From positions 1 to 20,625 of the IMG/VR virus record IMGVR_UViG_3300021197_001250: DNA of 20,625 nt; one strand, given 5' to 3'. Of the stretch, positions 1 to 7,944 are shown piece after piece. Position 1 is the first letter of the stretch. The number at the start of each line of letters is the position of its first letter. The position numbers and the translations under genes were made by a program. The notes below the pieces were generated by a model, which had not been told where the DNA came from, searched no databases, and saw only the letters and a list, made by a program, of their open reading frames with translations. The stretch comes from a virus.

Positions 1-2630
1 CCAAACTCGTTGTTAGGTCCAACTATATCTATTATTTTATAGTACTTAGTTCTGCTACCGGTTATAGTTTGAAACTTTAAACTACACTCTGAAGCTCTAG
101 AAATTACGTTAGCAGCAGATTCTACATCAAACGTTGAGTTAAATTCATTTGCTCTAACCGTAACAAAATTACCATCTGACACAGGAAATCCTTGACCAGT
201 AGTTCCAAAGAAAGCGTTTAAAGTAGTATCGAAAGTTCCGTTAGTTAAAGTTCCTTGTGTATCTCTATCTAACTTTATATCTTGTGGAGCTTCGTTTTCT
301 ATAGCTAGTATTTTATATCTAGCGGGCTCTGTTACAGGTATAGGGCTGTCGTGACCTTTTTTTAATTCTAAAAAAGTTTCTTCGTCTACTTTATTTCTAT
401 CAGATGATGCAAATGAAATCCATATATTACCATCTTCAGCGTTATACCAGCGATCCATTGCCATGTTGTAGTACTCGTTAGAAGTTTCTTTTATAAAAAA
501 CTTAAACGACTTAGCCCAAGCTGGAGCATTATTTTTAATAGAAGAAACAAAAGAAGTAGAGTCGTTACAAAACTCTTTAGCTATGGATATTGATCCACCT
601 TCTTTGTCCGCGAGGACAGGTGTTTCTCTACCAAACTCATCTTTATAAACAACACCTAGCTGATAAGTTCTTTGGCTTTTTATAGACTTAGTAGGTGTTT
701 CTATTTGAGTTCCTAAATCTGCATAGCTAGATACGTTTAAACTTAACCCAAGCTCAGGCGTTACTATGTTATTGCTAATATCTACAACATTGTAGTTTTG
801 TATGTAGTTACCATATATTAATCTATTAGCAGAAACTTCTTGAGCTAGCGCTTTTCTTGGAACATTATCCCAAGGTCTTAGCAATTGATTGGCAGGAACT
901 ACAGCGTGTATTAACTCTGACTCTATTTTTAAACTACCTCTAAATGGTAGCCCATTGTTAACTGCACTTCCTGCGCTAACACTATAACCAGCTAAGCCCA
1001 GCTCTAAAGGCCAAAGAGGTTGTCCGTCAGACTGCTTTATTGTCTTTACTGTATATACAGTTGTAGACTTGTCTTCTTTGTATAATACGTCTATTTCAGT
1101 TATATCTTTAGGTCTTTCACTAGGGTGTGGAGCATAGTTTTCTACTCTAAGACTTCTAAGTCTATTAACCATACCTAAGTTGTAACCTTCTTTAGGATAA
1201 TGATCAAACGGACCTGGTAAAAATGCTATCTCAGAAAATGGAGCAAACGGCGAATATTGACCGTCTACATATTTATATCTATAAGAAAATCTTGGAAACT
1301 TAAATTCAAACAAAGAATTGCTTTGCTCTAGTATAACAAAGAAGCTAGCAGAGTTACCTAAGTCAGGGTTTATAGTTGTTATTTGTATAGTGTAAATGCT
1401 TGCGTCATTAGGATCTACAGATAATACTTGAGCTCTAATATCAAAGTCTGTAAAAGAAAGAGGGTTTTGAGAAGTATCCGAAGTTATTAATATAAAGTCT
1501 CCTGCTTCAAATGAAACTTCTTCTTGTAAAACTAATTCTATAGTAGCTCCAGTTCCAACCACGCTGGTAGGAAACTGCGTTGAACCTTCTCCAAATGGCC
1601 CAATTAATTGTATAAAAGGATTGTTTAAAGTAACACTTCCACCATCTGGACCTCCAGGAGTTTCAGTAATACTTGCTGGATTATATGGTGAATCAACTCT
1701 TAGACTTCTATTATCAGAGCTTGCTGACATCCTTAAAGTAGGTGGAGCTAAAGGACTTTTTCTTATTGTAGTATTGTTTTCTAGCTCAGAGTATACTGGA
1801 ACGTCAGAGTCTAAAATACTAAAGTTTGTAACTACCTCAAACCCGTCGTTAACAAAGCTACCATCTTTTCTTCTGCTAACAAGTCTTGTGTGGTACTCTC
1901 CAGAGTTATTAGCACCAATATTTAAAGCGTCGTTGTCAGATCCCGTACCTAATATAGATCTTTTTATGTTTACGGTCTTAGGCTCATTAACATTGTCCGT
2001 ATACATTAATAAGTCTTCAACTATGTTTATAGCTGTTATATCTGTGTTTCTATTAAAGCCTAAAACAGATCTTGATGTAAATGTTATTGGCCCTGCTGCA
2101 GCTGCGAAAGATTCGTTATCGTGAAGCAAGCTATTTCCTTCGCCAATATCTACAGCTTGAACTTCAATGCCTGAAGAGCTCATTCCTTTTCTTATGCCAA
2201 ACGAGCTAGAAACTTTTGCTTGAGGAAGTCCAAGTCCTTCAAGTAATCCAAAGCTAATTAAATTTGTTGTGACCCTGTAAATATCTACAAAAACAAACGT
2301 AAAATTGTTTTCGTCTATATTGTATTTTATTATATAGTTTTTTTGCAAGACATTTCCATCTGCGTGCTCAAACTCATTTCCTGCTACTAGATAGTATATG
2401 CAGTTAACTTCGTTGTCGACTATTGACCCTACGCAATATCCACCTTCAGATATAATATTTACGGAAACCTCTGTGTTACCAAGAATATTTTCCAAAGAAC
2501 CTACATTACTACCATCAGAAGTAGAAACCTGTACGTTTAATGCATCTCTATATTGACCCGCAGGAACAAGACGCTCATCAAGATCTTTGTTCATCTTGCC
2601 CTTAGCAAAATTTCTATTAAATTCTGGCAT
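1..2630 (-). CDS. large phage tail protein, C-terminus beyond the window
   Basis: An open frame runs without a stop from the ATG at 2630 to the left edge, giving 876 residues of an incomplete protein. It begins MPEFNRNFAKGKMNKDLDER and is rich in beta-type sequence with many Asn, Gly, Ser and Thr and few Cys, as in extended virion proteins. I see no signal peptide or catalytic motif. Its place directly after two connector/ring-type proteins suggests the large tail-tube or muzzle protein that hangs below the portal in short-tailed crAss-like virions; this role is inferred from synteny. The segment around residues 410-470 (FSYRYKYVDG, PFSEIAFLPG) is the kind of motif common in podovirus tail-tube B-type proteins. 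The leader before the ATG is AT-only (AAAATAAAAT) with no Shine-Dalgarno. The gene starts 4 bases after the stop of the 309-residue gene, so the two are probably translated from one transcript. Confidence 0.8.
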   Translation of the reverse strand, partial: MPEFNRNFAKGKMNKDLDERLVPAGQYRDALNVQVSTSDGSNVGSLENILGNTEVSVNIISEGGYCVGSIVDNEVNCIYYLVAGNEFEHADGNVLQKNYIIKYNIDENNFTFVFVDIYRVTTNLISFGLLEGLGLPQAKVSSSFGIRKGMSSSGIEVQAVDIGEGNSLLHDNESFAAAAGPITFTSRSVLGFNRNTDITAINIVEDLLMYTDNVNEPKTVNIKRSILGTGSDNDALNIGANNSGEYHTRLVSRRKDGSFVNDGFEVVTNFSILDSDVPVYSELENNTTIRKSPLAPPTLRMSASSDNRSLRVDSPYNPASITETPGGPDGGSVTLNNPFIQLIGPFGEGSTQFPTSVVGTGATIELVLQEEVSFEAGDFILITSDTSQNPLSFTDFDIRAQVLSVDPNDASIYTIQITTINPDLGNSASFFVILEQSNSLFEFKFPRFSYRYKYVDGQYSPFAPFSEIAFLPGPFDHYPKEGYNLGMVNRLRSLRVENYAPHPSERPKDITEIDVLYKEDKSTTVYTVKTIKQSDGQPLWPLELGLAGYSVSAGSAVNNGLPFRGSLKIESELIHAVVPANQLLRPWDNVPRKALAQEVSANRLIYGNYIQNYNVVDISNNIVTPELGLSLNVSSYADLGTQIETPTKSIKSQRTYQLGVVYKDEFGRETPVLADKEGGSISIAKEFCNDSTSFVSSIKNNAPAWAKSFKFFIKETSNEYYNMAMDRWYNAEDGNIWISFASSDRNKVDEETFLELKKGHDSPIPVTEPARYKILAIENEAPQDIKLDRDTQGTLTNGTFDTTLNAFFGTTGQGFPVSDGNFVTVRANEFNSTFDVESAANVISRASECSLKFQTITGSRTKYYKIIDIVGPNNEF

Positions 2631-2633
2631 ATT

Positions 2634-3563
2634 TTATTTTATCCATTTAGACTTACCTCTCATAATTTGAGTAAGTTCTTGAGTTTTGTAATTTGATAAT
2701 CTAAGCTTTGCTTTTCTTAGCTCAGCGAATCTTTCTTTCTTTAGCATTTGAATTGTAGCTGGACTATAGTTTGATCCTGTAGATACTATGCTGTAAGAAA
2801 CGCATTTGTAAAAAGCTTCTTCAGCTAGCTTAGGTACTAGCGCATCTCCATCATCAGCTAAGCCGTCTGTTATGTAATCAATAACTATTGTTTTACCAAC
2901 TAGACCTGGGCTAAAGTATATGTGACCGTTAGCATAGTCAAAGTAATAACTACCATTTGTTTGAGCATGCTCTGGTTCTATTCCAAATCTTTGCCCTAAA
3001 GCAAATTCAGCGTGCCCGTCATTGTAGTTAAAGTCAGCAACTTGATCTTCGTTGCTAGAAGTATTTTGAAAGTTTTTTGTAGTAACAGAGTCTTCTTGAA
3101 TTAAACCTGTAACAACTACATCTCCTACGGCTGGATCGTTAACAGTTTCCCACCACTCGTCTGTATCTCTTTCAGTAGCTTTTTCGTTTTGTTTTACTTG
3201 AGGCCTAAAAGTATTTTGAGTATCTCTAGCTGGATATAAAGGATGCTTTATACCAGATCCGTCTACGCAAAAAATATCTGTATGATTAACAAAATCGTGC
3301 GGCATTGGTATATACATCCTGTTGTCAAGATCAAACTCCCAAGTCTTTTTAGATCGTAAAACATCGTAGTTCATTTCTTGTAAAGCTCTACGGCCAAAAA
3401 AGAAAACATCTTGCCTGTTAGCTTTTGATATTATTTTGTTTTCACCTACGTATATCATTAAAAACGTACTTACTAAAGCGTCTAAAGTTTGGTATTGATA
3501 AGAACCGTGATTAGAAGAAATATTATAGTAATTGCTTATTGTTGAGTCGCTATATTGTCCCAT
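2634..3563 (-). CDS. head-tail connector/stabilisation protein (P22 gp4-like, crAss-like ring protein)
   Basis: This 309-residue protein has the signature of the tail-stabilisation or ring protein that docks below the portal in crAss-like and P22-like virions. Visible pieces are a helical N-terminus (about residues 24-70, YVGENKIISKANRQDVFFFG then RRALQEMNYDVLRS), a beta segment with IPMPHDFVN near residue 85, a beta-hairpin YFDYANGHIYFSPGL and VIDYITDG around residues 206-233, then a C-terminal helix ending MRGKSKWIK. The order of helices, beta insert, G-x-I-x-F-S hairpin and helices is typical of gp4-type adaptors, which bind the portal and close the DNA channel after packaging. Its ATG shares one base with the stop of the preceding 254-residue gene (TAATG), so translational coupling is likely. 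The family call is from memory of sequence patterns; the exact ring position is not known. Confidence 0.75.
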   Translation of the reverse strand: MGQYSDSTISNYYNISSNHGSYQYQTLDALVSTFLMIYVGENKIISKANRQDVFFFGRRALQEMNYDVLRSKKTWEFDLDNRMYIPMPHDFVNHTDIFCVDGSGIKHPLYPARDTQNTFRPQVKQNEKATERDTDEWWETVNDPAVGDVVVTGLIQEDSVTTKNFQNTSSNEDQVADFNYNDGHAEFALGQRFGIEPEHAQTNGSYYFDYANGHIYFSPGLVGKTIVIDYITDGLADDGDALVPKLAEEAFYKCVSYSIVSTGSNYSPATIQMLKKERFAELRKAKLRLSNYKTQELTQIMRGKSKWIK

Positions 3564-4327
3564 TATGATTTTTCATTATTGCTTTGCTCTGCCACTTCAG
3601 CTTTAGCTAAAGAAGCAAGACCAGGCTTATTAATAGTTATACCACTTAACATAAGTATTCTATATACTAAATTAGTTTCTTCAGATGGATGCAAATCAAA
3701 ATTTGAAGCTCCGTTGGCATTATATAAGGCTTTTTCGTTTACTACAACGTAGTCCCAGTTAACCTTGTTAGGCACTCGTATGTACCCTATTGATATAGTG
3801 CCTGTAAATTGTTGACTAGAATTAATATAAACCTTTATTAGATTTACATTGTCATCAGTGAACGCTGGTCCTCCTGCGCTATCGTTAAACATACGAACAT
3901 ATATAGGTGAGTTGTCGTGCGCTTGCGCGGCATAGACTGCTCTAGCTTGATTTTTAAAATCTTTAAAAGTAACTTGCTGGGCCGTAGGACTAAGAACATC
4001 CGTGCCAGCACTAACTCTAGTTAGCCTATACATAAGACTACTGTTTGGCAATACGTGCCCGTTAGTCTTTGCTTCAGTAAAGTTTATTGTATCTGAATCA
4101 ACTAAAAACCTAGATATTTTATCTTGAATGTAGTCAACAGAGTCTGAGTAACTCGAATCGTTACCAGGGTTTCTAAGATATTGATTTAAGTGGTGAAAAT
4201 ACTCTTCGAATATTTCCATCTGCGATTGATTCGCTAGAAGGTTAAACTCTTGCGGAGTTATATAACCTCTTTGTTCTTTATTTGCTAACGCCAGTACACG
4301 TTGGTATACTGTATCTACACTTACCAT
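3563..4327 (-). CDS. conserved head-tail junction structural protein (crAss-like type)
   Basis: The 254-residue product opens with a helical segment, VDTVYQRVLALANKEQRGYI then TPQEFNLLANQSQMEIFEEY, that I recognise as the conserved N-terminus of a structural protein encoded next to the gp4-like protein in crAss-like and related marine phages. The rest is mixed beta sequence (TGTISIGYIRVPNKVNWDYV near residues 178-197) and ends in a short helix of ALASLAKAEVAEQ type. No enzyme motif is visible. Its place between the capsid and tail genes, and the 1-base TAATG overlap with the downstream connector gene, suggest a second ring or adaptor protein that assembles with it. The start at 4327 follows an AT-rich leader, with a hairpin just upstream. 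Structural role likely; precise function not established here. Confidence 0.7.
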   Translation of the reverse strand: MVSVDTVYQRVLALANKEQRGYITPQEFNLLANQSQMEIFEEYFHHLNQYLRNPGNDSSYSDSVDYIQDKISRFLVDSDTINFTEAKTNGHVLPNSSLMYRLTRVSAGTDVLSPTAQQVTFKDFKNQARAVYAAQAHDNSPIYVRMFNDSAGGPAFTDDNVNLIKVYINSSQQFTGTISIGYIRVPNKVNWDYVVVNEKALYNANGASNFDLHPSEETNLVYRILMLSGITINKPGLASLAKAEVAEQSNNEKS

Positions 4328-4347
4328 ATAATTATCTTTTATAGTTA

Positions 4348-4375
4348 AGTAGCCACCCTATAAAGAGTGGCTACT
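4348..4375 (-). terminator. hairpin between two structural genes, possible weak terminator or processing site
   Basis: The minus strand can form a 9-base-pair stem (GTAGCCAC paired with GTGGCTAC plus one A-T pair) around a 10-base loop. It is followed by TTAACTAT, which is only partly T-rich. It sits in the 62-base gap after the 273-residue gene. It could be a partial terminator, an RNA-processing site or a 5' stabilising hairpin for the connector and tail message. Confidence 0.5.
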
Positions 4376-4389
4376 CTCCTATAAAGTAA

Positions 4390-5211
4390 TTACATACTTA
4401 GTTGCTTTTCTATGTTAGAGTATATATCCATACCTTCGTCTGTTTTAAACCAAGCGGCTAAAGCAGAATATGGGTGCTCGTCAAAAGGAACTGTCATGAT
4501 TTTTCTATCATTTGATCCCCACATAAAGTATCGTTGATCTTTAGATAATTTTAGTATTCCAGCCTCAACAGCTTTAATACCAAAGTTTCTAAGCTCTACG
4601 TTTTCATCTTGAACAAGCTCTAAGAATAAAAGAGGGTTTCTCTTTGCAAACACTAGACAATCTCGCTTAAGCTCCTTAGAACTCATGTCTGATACCTTAG
4701 ATCCTAACTCTACCCTCATTATAGCTTCCATCTTATCTATATCTAAAGTTCTAGCTAATACTAGCGCGTCAGCTTCTAGCTCTAAGTAATCTAATTCTTC
4801 AGCAGCTCTTACTTGAGGCTTGTGTTCGCTGTAGAGCTTGTCTCTCATTGGATGATACAAAGATAATAGCTTTTGCAGAGTTACTTTCTCTCTTGGAACA
4901 AACAAAGCTCCATTTCTAAACATAATATGAGCCAGCCTTTGGTCGCCTTGCATTTCATCAACAAATGAAGTTCTTTGATTTTCACAATACTTTAACTCTC
5001 TTTCGTAACCTTTGTTTTCGTCAAAGTAATATATACCTGAAGACTTCATCGAATAAGACAAAGCGCTTCTATTTTGATTTAAGTAATAAATCCTATCTTT
5101 AACTTCCCAAGAAGGTTTTATAGGTTCAACTTTTTTAGGTTTTGGTGTTTCAACAACCGGTGTTTCAACAACAGGTGCCTCCACCTCTTTTTGTGTTTGT
5201 TTTTTTGCCAT
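4390..5211 (-). CDS. conserved phage protein of unknown function, probably virion-associated
   Basis: I do not recognise a characterised family for this 273-residue protein. The first 35 residues are a low-complexity Lys/Pro/Glu/Val linker containing two copies of VVETP, then a mixed alpha/beta body. Residues near 75-130 contain a YCENQRTSFVDEMQGD motif and a VPREKVTLQKLLSLYHP segment that resemble a compact folded domain. The C-terminal half is largely helical (LELEADALVLARTLDIDKME and ELKRDCLVFAKRNPLLFLEL) and ends MDIYSNIEKQLSM. The gene lies alone between a strong terminator after the capsid gene and a hairpin, so its expression may differ from that of its neighbours. Its position between capsid and connector genes suggests a head or portal-proximal role, or a virion cargo protein. 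That is inference only. Confidence 0.7.
   Translation of the reverse strand: MAKKQTQKEVEAPVVETPVVETPKPKKVEPIKPSWEVKDRIYYLNQNRSALSYSMKSSGIYYFDENKGYERELKYCENQRTSFVDEMQGDQRLAHIMFRNGALFVPREKVTLQKLLSLYHPMRDKLYSEHKPQVRAAEELDYLELEADALVLARTLDIDKMEAIMRVELGSKVSDMSSKELKRDCLVFAKRNPLLFLELVQDENVELRNFGIKAVEAGILKLSKDQRYFMWGSNDRKIMTVPFDEHPYSALAAWFKTDEGMDIYSNIEKQLSM
5144..5172. repeat. 15-base tandem duplication inside a gene
   Basis: The sequence GGTGTTTCAACAAC occurs twice with a 15-base period. It encodes the doubled VVETP units in the N-terminal linker of the 273-residue protein and looks like a recent in-frame duplication in a flexible linker. Confidence 0.8.
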
Positions 5212-5230
5212 GATATAATATAATAAAAAA

Positions 5231-5260
5231 TTAAAAAAAAGATCGGGGCCGAAGCCCCGA
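5231..5260 (-). terminator. strong rho-independent terminator after the major capsid gene
   Basis: On the minus strand a perfect 7-base-pair GC-rich stem (TCGGGGC, loop TTCG, GCCCCGA) is followed at once by eight T residues. The UUCG tetraloop is unusually stable. It starts 15 bases after the major capsid protein stop codon, in the direction of transcription. It should end or reduce transcription after the capsid gene and help keep capsid messages more abundant than the downstream connector and tail messages. Confidence 0.92.
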
Positions 5261-5274
5261 CCTAATAATTATGC

Positions 5275-6771
5275 TTACTTCATTAACATGAAGTTGTTAG
5301 CACCTTGAGTAACCAAACATCTTTCAGATAAATAGTTTACTTGCATTGCATCTAGATCAGATGTGATGTTTCCACCAACAGATCCAGTGATCCAAGTTTT
5401 CATTTTTCTATCGTCCATTTGAGAAGCTCTATAACGTACGTGTAAGAACGGACGCTTTAAGTTTCTACCTAACGTTTGATCGTATACAGTTGATACACCA
5501 GCTGGTATTACAACACCACGGATACCAAATCCTACAGCTCTATCGTTGATAGATCCACGAGTAGCTTTATCGTTTAAGTATCTCATGTCAGACTTATAGA
5601 AGTCGTAAGATCCTCTACGGAATCCAGAGAAACCTAAGTTAAGCGCCATGTCTTCGTCATTGTTGAATACTCCGTAAGAAGTACCACCAGCACCGTAAGA
5701 ATTCATAGAAGCTAACATGTCATCAATTGCTAGAGACGTAGCTCTGTTTACAAACATCATGTTTTCTTCAATAGCACCTTGCTTATCAAACTCTGCTAAG
5801 ATAGCGTCAAACTCAGCTAAATCAGTAGCAGCGTTAACACCAGTAACACCAGTAGTAATATTACCACGGTTTTCAATAGCAGCGAATAAACCTTCAGTAC
5901 CGAAGCTATCGCCTGATGCAGATAAAAACTCGTCAAGATCAGAGTCAGCAGTACCAGTTGCAGCAGCTGCTCCTGGAACACCTTTAACAGCTTCTAGCAT
6001 AGTCATCTCTAAGTAGTCAGTGAAACGAGAGCGAGTATCGCCTTCAGCTTTCAAGTACCATAAGTAACCATTCTGTCCGTCTTCACCAGCTATTTCTACC
6101 CAACCAATTTGAGACACATCAGATCCGTTGATCTCATAGTAGTCTTTCATTATGATTGGCTTGTTGCTGAATGATTTGTGCTGTGGCTTAACAGACTTAG
6201 CACCCTCTGCAGCTGATCCTTGACCTACTGCTCCTTTACCAAATTCAGAACCAACAACTAATACTGTGCATGCTACTGTTCCTGTTGAGAACGAAGCTGA
6301 GTCATCAATTTCGTCATGCTCGTAAGGCTTAACAGTAACTACATCAGCTGTACCAACTAAAGCGTCTGTACATAAACATTTGATCACACCTTCAGAAGTA
6401 GCTACTACAACTTGGTCGTTTAATCTAATACCGTGAGTAGTAGTTAAAGCGTTTCCGTCAATATCTTTTTGGATAGTTAATTCACCAGTCGCAGTGTTAA
6501 TTGTACCCGTGTAAGATAAGTGAAGTCTACCTTGCTCTGTCCAAATTACTTGATCAGAAGTCATAGACTCTTCAGCACCTACTTGAGATAAGAAACCTGC
6601 AATAGTTCTCGGTCCGAAAACTTCAGCTTCAGCCTCAATTAGGTCTGGTAAATATTGCTGTGCCCAGTCATTACCTGCACCGCTTGTAAAATCGATGTAG
6701 TTCGAAGATAACGTAGCTCTCACTGGAGCAGCTACACTATTCAGACCTCCACCGGGATTTGAAATTGCCAT
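5275..6771 (-). CDS. major capsid protein, HK97 fold, crAss-like type
   Basis: The 498-residue protein is the expected size and position for the shell protein: after portal and scaffold genes and before connector genes. Features are an N-terminal arm (about 1-60), a beta-rich insert around residues 95-175, a long helix-turn region with SRFTDYLEMTMLEAVKGVPG near 240-260, an Ala/Gly-rich middle, and a conserved C-terminal tail with WITGSVGGNITS and LSERCLVTQGANNF. The last motif closely matches the C-terminus I associate with crAss-like capsid proteins. The protein would assemble as hexamers and pentamers on the scaffold. The start has an AT-only leader (CATATTTATT before ATG), the codons are regular, and a strong terminator follows, all fitting a highly expressed gene. 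No cleavable prohead peptide is obvious. Confidence 0.9.
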   Translation of the reverse strand: MAISNPGGGLNSVAAPVRATLSSNYIDFTSGAGNDWAQQYLPDLIEAEAEVFGPRTIAGFLSQVGAEESMTSDQVIWTEQGRLHLSYTGTINTATGELTIQKDIDGNALTTTHGIRLNDQVVVATSEGVIKCLCTDALVGTADVVTVKPYEHDEIDDSASFSTGTVACTVLVVGSEFGKGAVGQGSAAEGAKSVKPQHKSFSNKPIIMKDYYEINGSDVSQIGWVEIAGEDGQNGYLWYLKAEGDTRSRFTDYLEMTMLEAVKGVPGAAAATGTADSDLDEFLSASGDSFGTEGLFAAIENRGNITTGVTGVNAATDLAEFDAILAEFDKQGAIEENMMFVNRATSLAIDDMLASMNSYGAGGTSYGVFNNDEDMALNLGFSGFRRGSYDFYKSDMRYLNDKATRGSINDRAVGFGIRGVVIPAGVSTVYDQTLGRNLKRPFLHVRYRASQMDDRKMKTWITGSVGGNITSDLDAMQVNYLSERCLVTQGANNFMLMK

Positions 6772-6802
6772 AATAAATATGTTTTTAAGTTATGGAAGAA
6801 AA

Positions 6803-7927
6803 CTATTTCCTTCCTTTTTTTATTCTAACTTTAAAATCTGAAGAAGAATCGCCGCTCAATACCCTGTACTTAGTTCCACCAACTATAACTTCTTTGTTTG
6901 TTTGCCTAGGATCCATGTTAATGTTCTTAGACTTTTCAACAGAAGTTTTTAAAGCGTCAGCTTTACCTTGTTCATAGAAGTGATTAGCTATAGCATCAGC
7001 GTTCATAGCGGTATATAAACCTTTATGATAACCCGCTGCATCTTCTATTGATCCTTCTTTATTCAAAAACTTTTTGATAAAGTTACCAATATCGCTCTGG
7101 GTTTCTTTAACGCCATCAACGTCTTTAACATTAAACCTGTATTTCTTTTCCCCAACATTATATTCAAAACCTTTGAATTTTTCAGAAAATAATTTTTCAG
7201 TTTTACTATTAAACACGCTTTGAATCTTTTCGTTTTTTTGCTTGCTTACTTCAGACTCTTTGTTATATCGATTAAAAAAGTCCATAGCTTTCTTCGCCTC
7301 TGGCGGAAGCTTTGAACCAGCTTTAATCTCCTCGTAATATTTAGACTTTTGCCCGTCTAAGTAGGCTTTAGCCTCGGCAACTTGCTCTTTTAAGGCTATT
7401 TTTTTTCTTCTAATATCTTTTTCATCATCTAATTCTTCATCAAAAGAAAAGCTTTCATCCATTAAAAACTTTCTTTCTTCAGCGTCAAGATGAGGTTTTT
7501 TAACTTTGTAGTACTCTTCTAAGGCTGTTAGATTGTCCATCTCGCTGTAATCTTGATTTAGCTTAACGTAATCCTCAACTGTGCCACCTGTTTCTTTCAT
7601 AAACTCTACTAGCTTTTCTACGTTGTCTGGTAGACTTAGCTCTGGCACTTCTTCAATTGCAACCTCTTCAACTTGCTCTTGTTCTTCTTCTTCAGTAACT
7701 TCTTCTAGTACTGGCTGCTCTTGTGTTTCGTTTTCCGCCTGTACTTCTTCTTGTTCCGGTGCGGAGTCGGTAGCTTCATCGCCTCCAGCCACTCCTGCCT
7801 CGTCAACTCCACTTTCTTCAACATCTTCTTTTTTGTTTAAGTCCACCTTATGAACTGTTTCTTCTGGTTTCTTTTTCAAGCTTACCTTAGTTACGTTTTC
7901 TTCTTGTACTTCTTTTGTTTCTTCCAT
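6803..7927 (-). CDS. probable capsid scaffolding protein
   Basis: This 374-residue protein lies between the portal and major capsid genes, the usual place for a scaffold. It has an extremely acidic N-terminal third (about residues 35-100, with long Glu/Val/Gln runs), a central region of charged helices likely to form coiled coils (DDEKDIRRKKIALKEQVAEA and KKAMDFFNRYNKESEVSKQK), a small globular part near 245-330, and a basic C-terminus ending KVRIKKGRK. A basic C-terminal patch on an otherwise acidic helical protein is typical of scaffolds that bind the inside of capsid subunits. No protease motif is visible, so it is not evidently a protease-scaffold fusion. Role inferred from composition and position. 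Confidence 0.72.
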   Translation of the reverse strand: MEETKEVQEENVTKVSLKKKPEETVHKVDLNKKEDVEESGVDEAGVAGGDEATDSAPEQEEVQAENETQEQPVLEEVTEEEEQEQVEEVAIEEVPELSLPDNVEKLVEFMKETGGTVEDYVKLNQDYSEMDNLTALEEYYKVKKPHLDAEERKFLMDESFSFDEELDDEKDIRRKKIALKEQVAEAKAYLDGQKSKYYEEIKAGSKLPPEAKKAMDFFNRYNKESEVSKQKNEKIQSVFNSKTEKLFSEKFKGFEYNVGEKKYRFNVKDVDGVKETQSDIGNFIKKFLNKEGSIEDAAGYHKGLYTAMNADAIANHFYEQGKADALKTSVEKSKNINMDPRQTNKEVIVGGTKYRVLSGDSSSDFKVRIKKGRK

Positions 7928-7944
7928 AATATAAAATATAATAA

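Noticed and set aside
1621-2124. A plus-strand open frame of 167 codons
   Set aside because: It lies opposite the large tail protein, starts with TTG, has hydrophobic low-quality sequence and no leader; it is an antisense shadow.
6791-6822. Plus-strand hairpin GGAAG...CTTCC followed by a T-run near the capsid start
   Set aside because: The T-run is on the strand without genes. The stem has a mismatch and overlaps the basic C-terminal codons of the scaffold gene, so it is probably chance.
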